Shown: positions 63,001-64,000 of the stretch, one piece after another | How positions within the stretch are numbered: position 1 is the first letter of the stretch | Layout of the letters: every line of letters begins with the position of its first letter | Assembly: GCF_009906955.1 (NCBI RefSeq) | Contig: NZ_CP047656.1 | Location: 2,187,501-2,251,500, forward strand | From: Paraglaciecola mesophila | GTDB lineage: Bacteria; Pseudomonadota; Gammaproteobacteria; Enterobacterales; Alteromonadaceae | DNA length: 64,000 nt | Reading direction: 5' to 3' | Notes under the pieces: generated by a model | Seen by the model: the letters and a program-made list of their open reading frames with translations, nothing else | Databases searched by the model: none | Told to the model about the DNA's origin: nothing | Program-made: the position numbers and the translations under genes

Positions 63001-64000
63001 TTAAAACGCGTCTTCGGGCAGGGCCATGATGCTTTCACTGCCGGCTGTAATGGACGCTAAACATGCTTGTGTACGCACCACCATATGCTCACAAAAGAAC
63101 TGAGCAGAAATCAACTTGGCATTTAAAAACTCGCTATTGCCTTGACCTGCGTCCAGCTTAGCTTTTGCTTGCATCGCACTTTTGGCCATTAACCAGCCAC
63201 CACACAAATATCCGAACAACATCATAAAGTTCACACTGGCACTGCCTGCGGCGTTTTTGTCTTCAGCAGCGGTATCAAGTAACCATTGACGCGCCGCCAC
63301 ACCACACTCAAGTGCCGCCTGACATTGCTTGGCTGCCAAGGTAAATTGCCCACCCATGGCACTAAATTTTGCTAAATCTACGGTTATTTCATCCAGTAGT
63401 TCACCTAAAGACTGCCCTTTATTGACGAGGGTTTTACGCCCGACTAAATCCTGCGCTTGCACGCCTGTAGTGCCTTCATAAATAGTCAGTATTCTAGCGT
63501 CACGATAAAACTGCGCTGAGCCGGTTTCTTCAACAAAGCCCATGCCACCGTGAATTTGGGTGCCTAAGTAAGTCAACTCTTGAGATAGCTCAGTACACCA
63601 ACCTTTAACGATTGGCGTGAACAGTTCGCTACGCGCGCTGTTACCACGGTCTATTTCCGCCGCAGCCACTAAGCACAGTGCTCGCATCGCTTCAGTAGAT
63701 GACTTCATTTGCATCAACATACGGCGCACGTCAGGAAACTTCATGATGGTAAAACGACTACCGTCTTTGTTGGTGCCTTGCAAACGCTCTTTGGCATACG
63801 CTAATGCATGTTGATAAGACGCCTCAGATATGGCCAAGCCCTGTAAGCCCACACCTTGGCGGGCATGATTCATCATGGTAAACATGTACGAGAGACCTTT
63901 ATGCGCCTCTCCAACCAAATATCCTTTAGCTCCTCCGTTGTCGCCAAAACTCATGACACACGTGGGGCTGCCGTGAATACCAAGTTTGTGCTCCAACGAA
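63001..64000 (-). CDS. Acyl-CoA dehydrogenase, C-terminal part (cut by window edge)
   Basis: The open frame runs to the right edge of the window, so the N-terminal part is missing. The visible 331-plus residues include EHKLGIHGSPTCVM, the middle-domain end, then LSYMFTMMNHARQGVGLQGLAISE and the C-terminal helical domain with QIHGGMGFVEETGSAQFYRD and ILTIYEGTTGVQAQDLVGRK. A C-terminal extension follows, as in the roughly 590-residue DmdC/long-form dehydrogenases. It oxidises an acyl-CoA with FAD. The substrate (fatty acyl-CoA or 3-methylmercaptopropionyl-CoA) cannot be told. Confidence 0.92.
   Translation of the reverse strand, partial: SLEHKLGIHGSPTCVMSFGDNGGAKGYLVGEAHKGLSYMFTMMNHARQGVGLQGLAISEASYQHALAYAKERLQGTNKDGSRFTIMKFPDVRRMLMQMKSSTEAMRALCLVAAAEIDRGNSARSELFTPIVKGWCTELSQELTYLGTQIHGGMGFVEETGSAQFYRDARILTIYEGTTGVQAQDLVGRKTLVNKGQSLGELLDEITVDLAKFSAMGGQFTLAAKQCQAALECGVAARQWLLDTAAEDKNAAGSASVNFMMLFGYLCGGWLMAKSAMQAKAKLDAGQGNSEFLNAKLISAQFFCEHMVVRTQACLASITAGSESIMALPEDAF

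Overview
This is a chromosomal window from a marine-type gammaproteobacterium, most likely Alteromonadales (Alteromonadaceae, Paraglaciecola/Glaciecola-like). The basis is the conserved mrcA / pilMNOPQ / aroK-aroB-damX-dam-rpe-trpS block, the class A rnpB, the carboxyspermidine-type polyamine genes, a TorF-family porin and many TonB/TRAP/RND systems. The genus is an inference from gene content. Most of the window is ordinary core and semi-core chromosome. No prophage, CRISPR array, tRNA, rRNA or transposase gene was seen.

Layout. 1-3.0 kb: end of an S9 peptidase, an ArsC-type reductase, an EamA exporter and its probable AraC regulator. 3.1-5.9 kb: a TRAP transporter operon (dctPQM-type). 6.3-12.9 kb: an SDR oxidoreductase, a small sulfotransferase, then a TonB-dependent receptor with a TPR-sulfotransferase downstream. 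13.5-19.4 kb: two MscS channels, a nucleotidyltransferase, an aceK with no glyoxylate-shunt neighbours, and a MAPEG protein. 19.6-24.9 kb: a ZIP-like transporter, a GGDEF cyclase with an I-site, a PLP desulfhydrase/deaminase, and a Kelch lipoprotein / PnuC / NadR-kinase-like cluster for nicotinamide riboside salvage. 25.2-28.2 kb: a DUF2061 protein and the carboxy(nor)spermidine dehydrogenase and decarboxylase pair. 28.2-35.6 kb: exported MsrA, an EmrAB-type pump with a divergent TetR, an OsmC protein, a CxxS thioredoxin-like lipoprotein, and a 493-residue protein that may be a degenerate HD-GYP protein.

35.9-43.5 kb: an RND pump (adaptor plus inner-membrane pump, no outer-membrane channel gene), a 265-bp MITE-like element, a metallo-hydrolase with a divergent TetR and two operator-like palindromes, and a PAS histidine kinase. 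43.7-61.5 kb: rnpB with a readable promoter, malic enzyme, then the conserved block PBP1A <> pilMNOPQ - aroK - aroB - damX - dam - (DUF2970, small protein, TorF porin on the other strand) - rpe - trpS. gph, which often lies between rpe and trpS, is absent. A truncated relative of the MITE lies near 58.6 kb. 61.8-64 kb: an AraC regulator and the 3' part of an acyl-CoA dehydrogenase cut by the window edge.

No clearly new multi-gene system was found. The best leads are the 493-aa degenerate HD-GYP-like protein, the MITE family, the translationally coupled Kelch/PnuC pair, the palindromic operators in the two TetR-controlled divergent regions, and the TonB-receptor / TPR-sulfotransferase pair.
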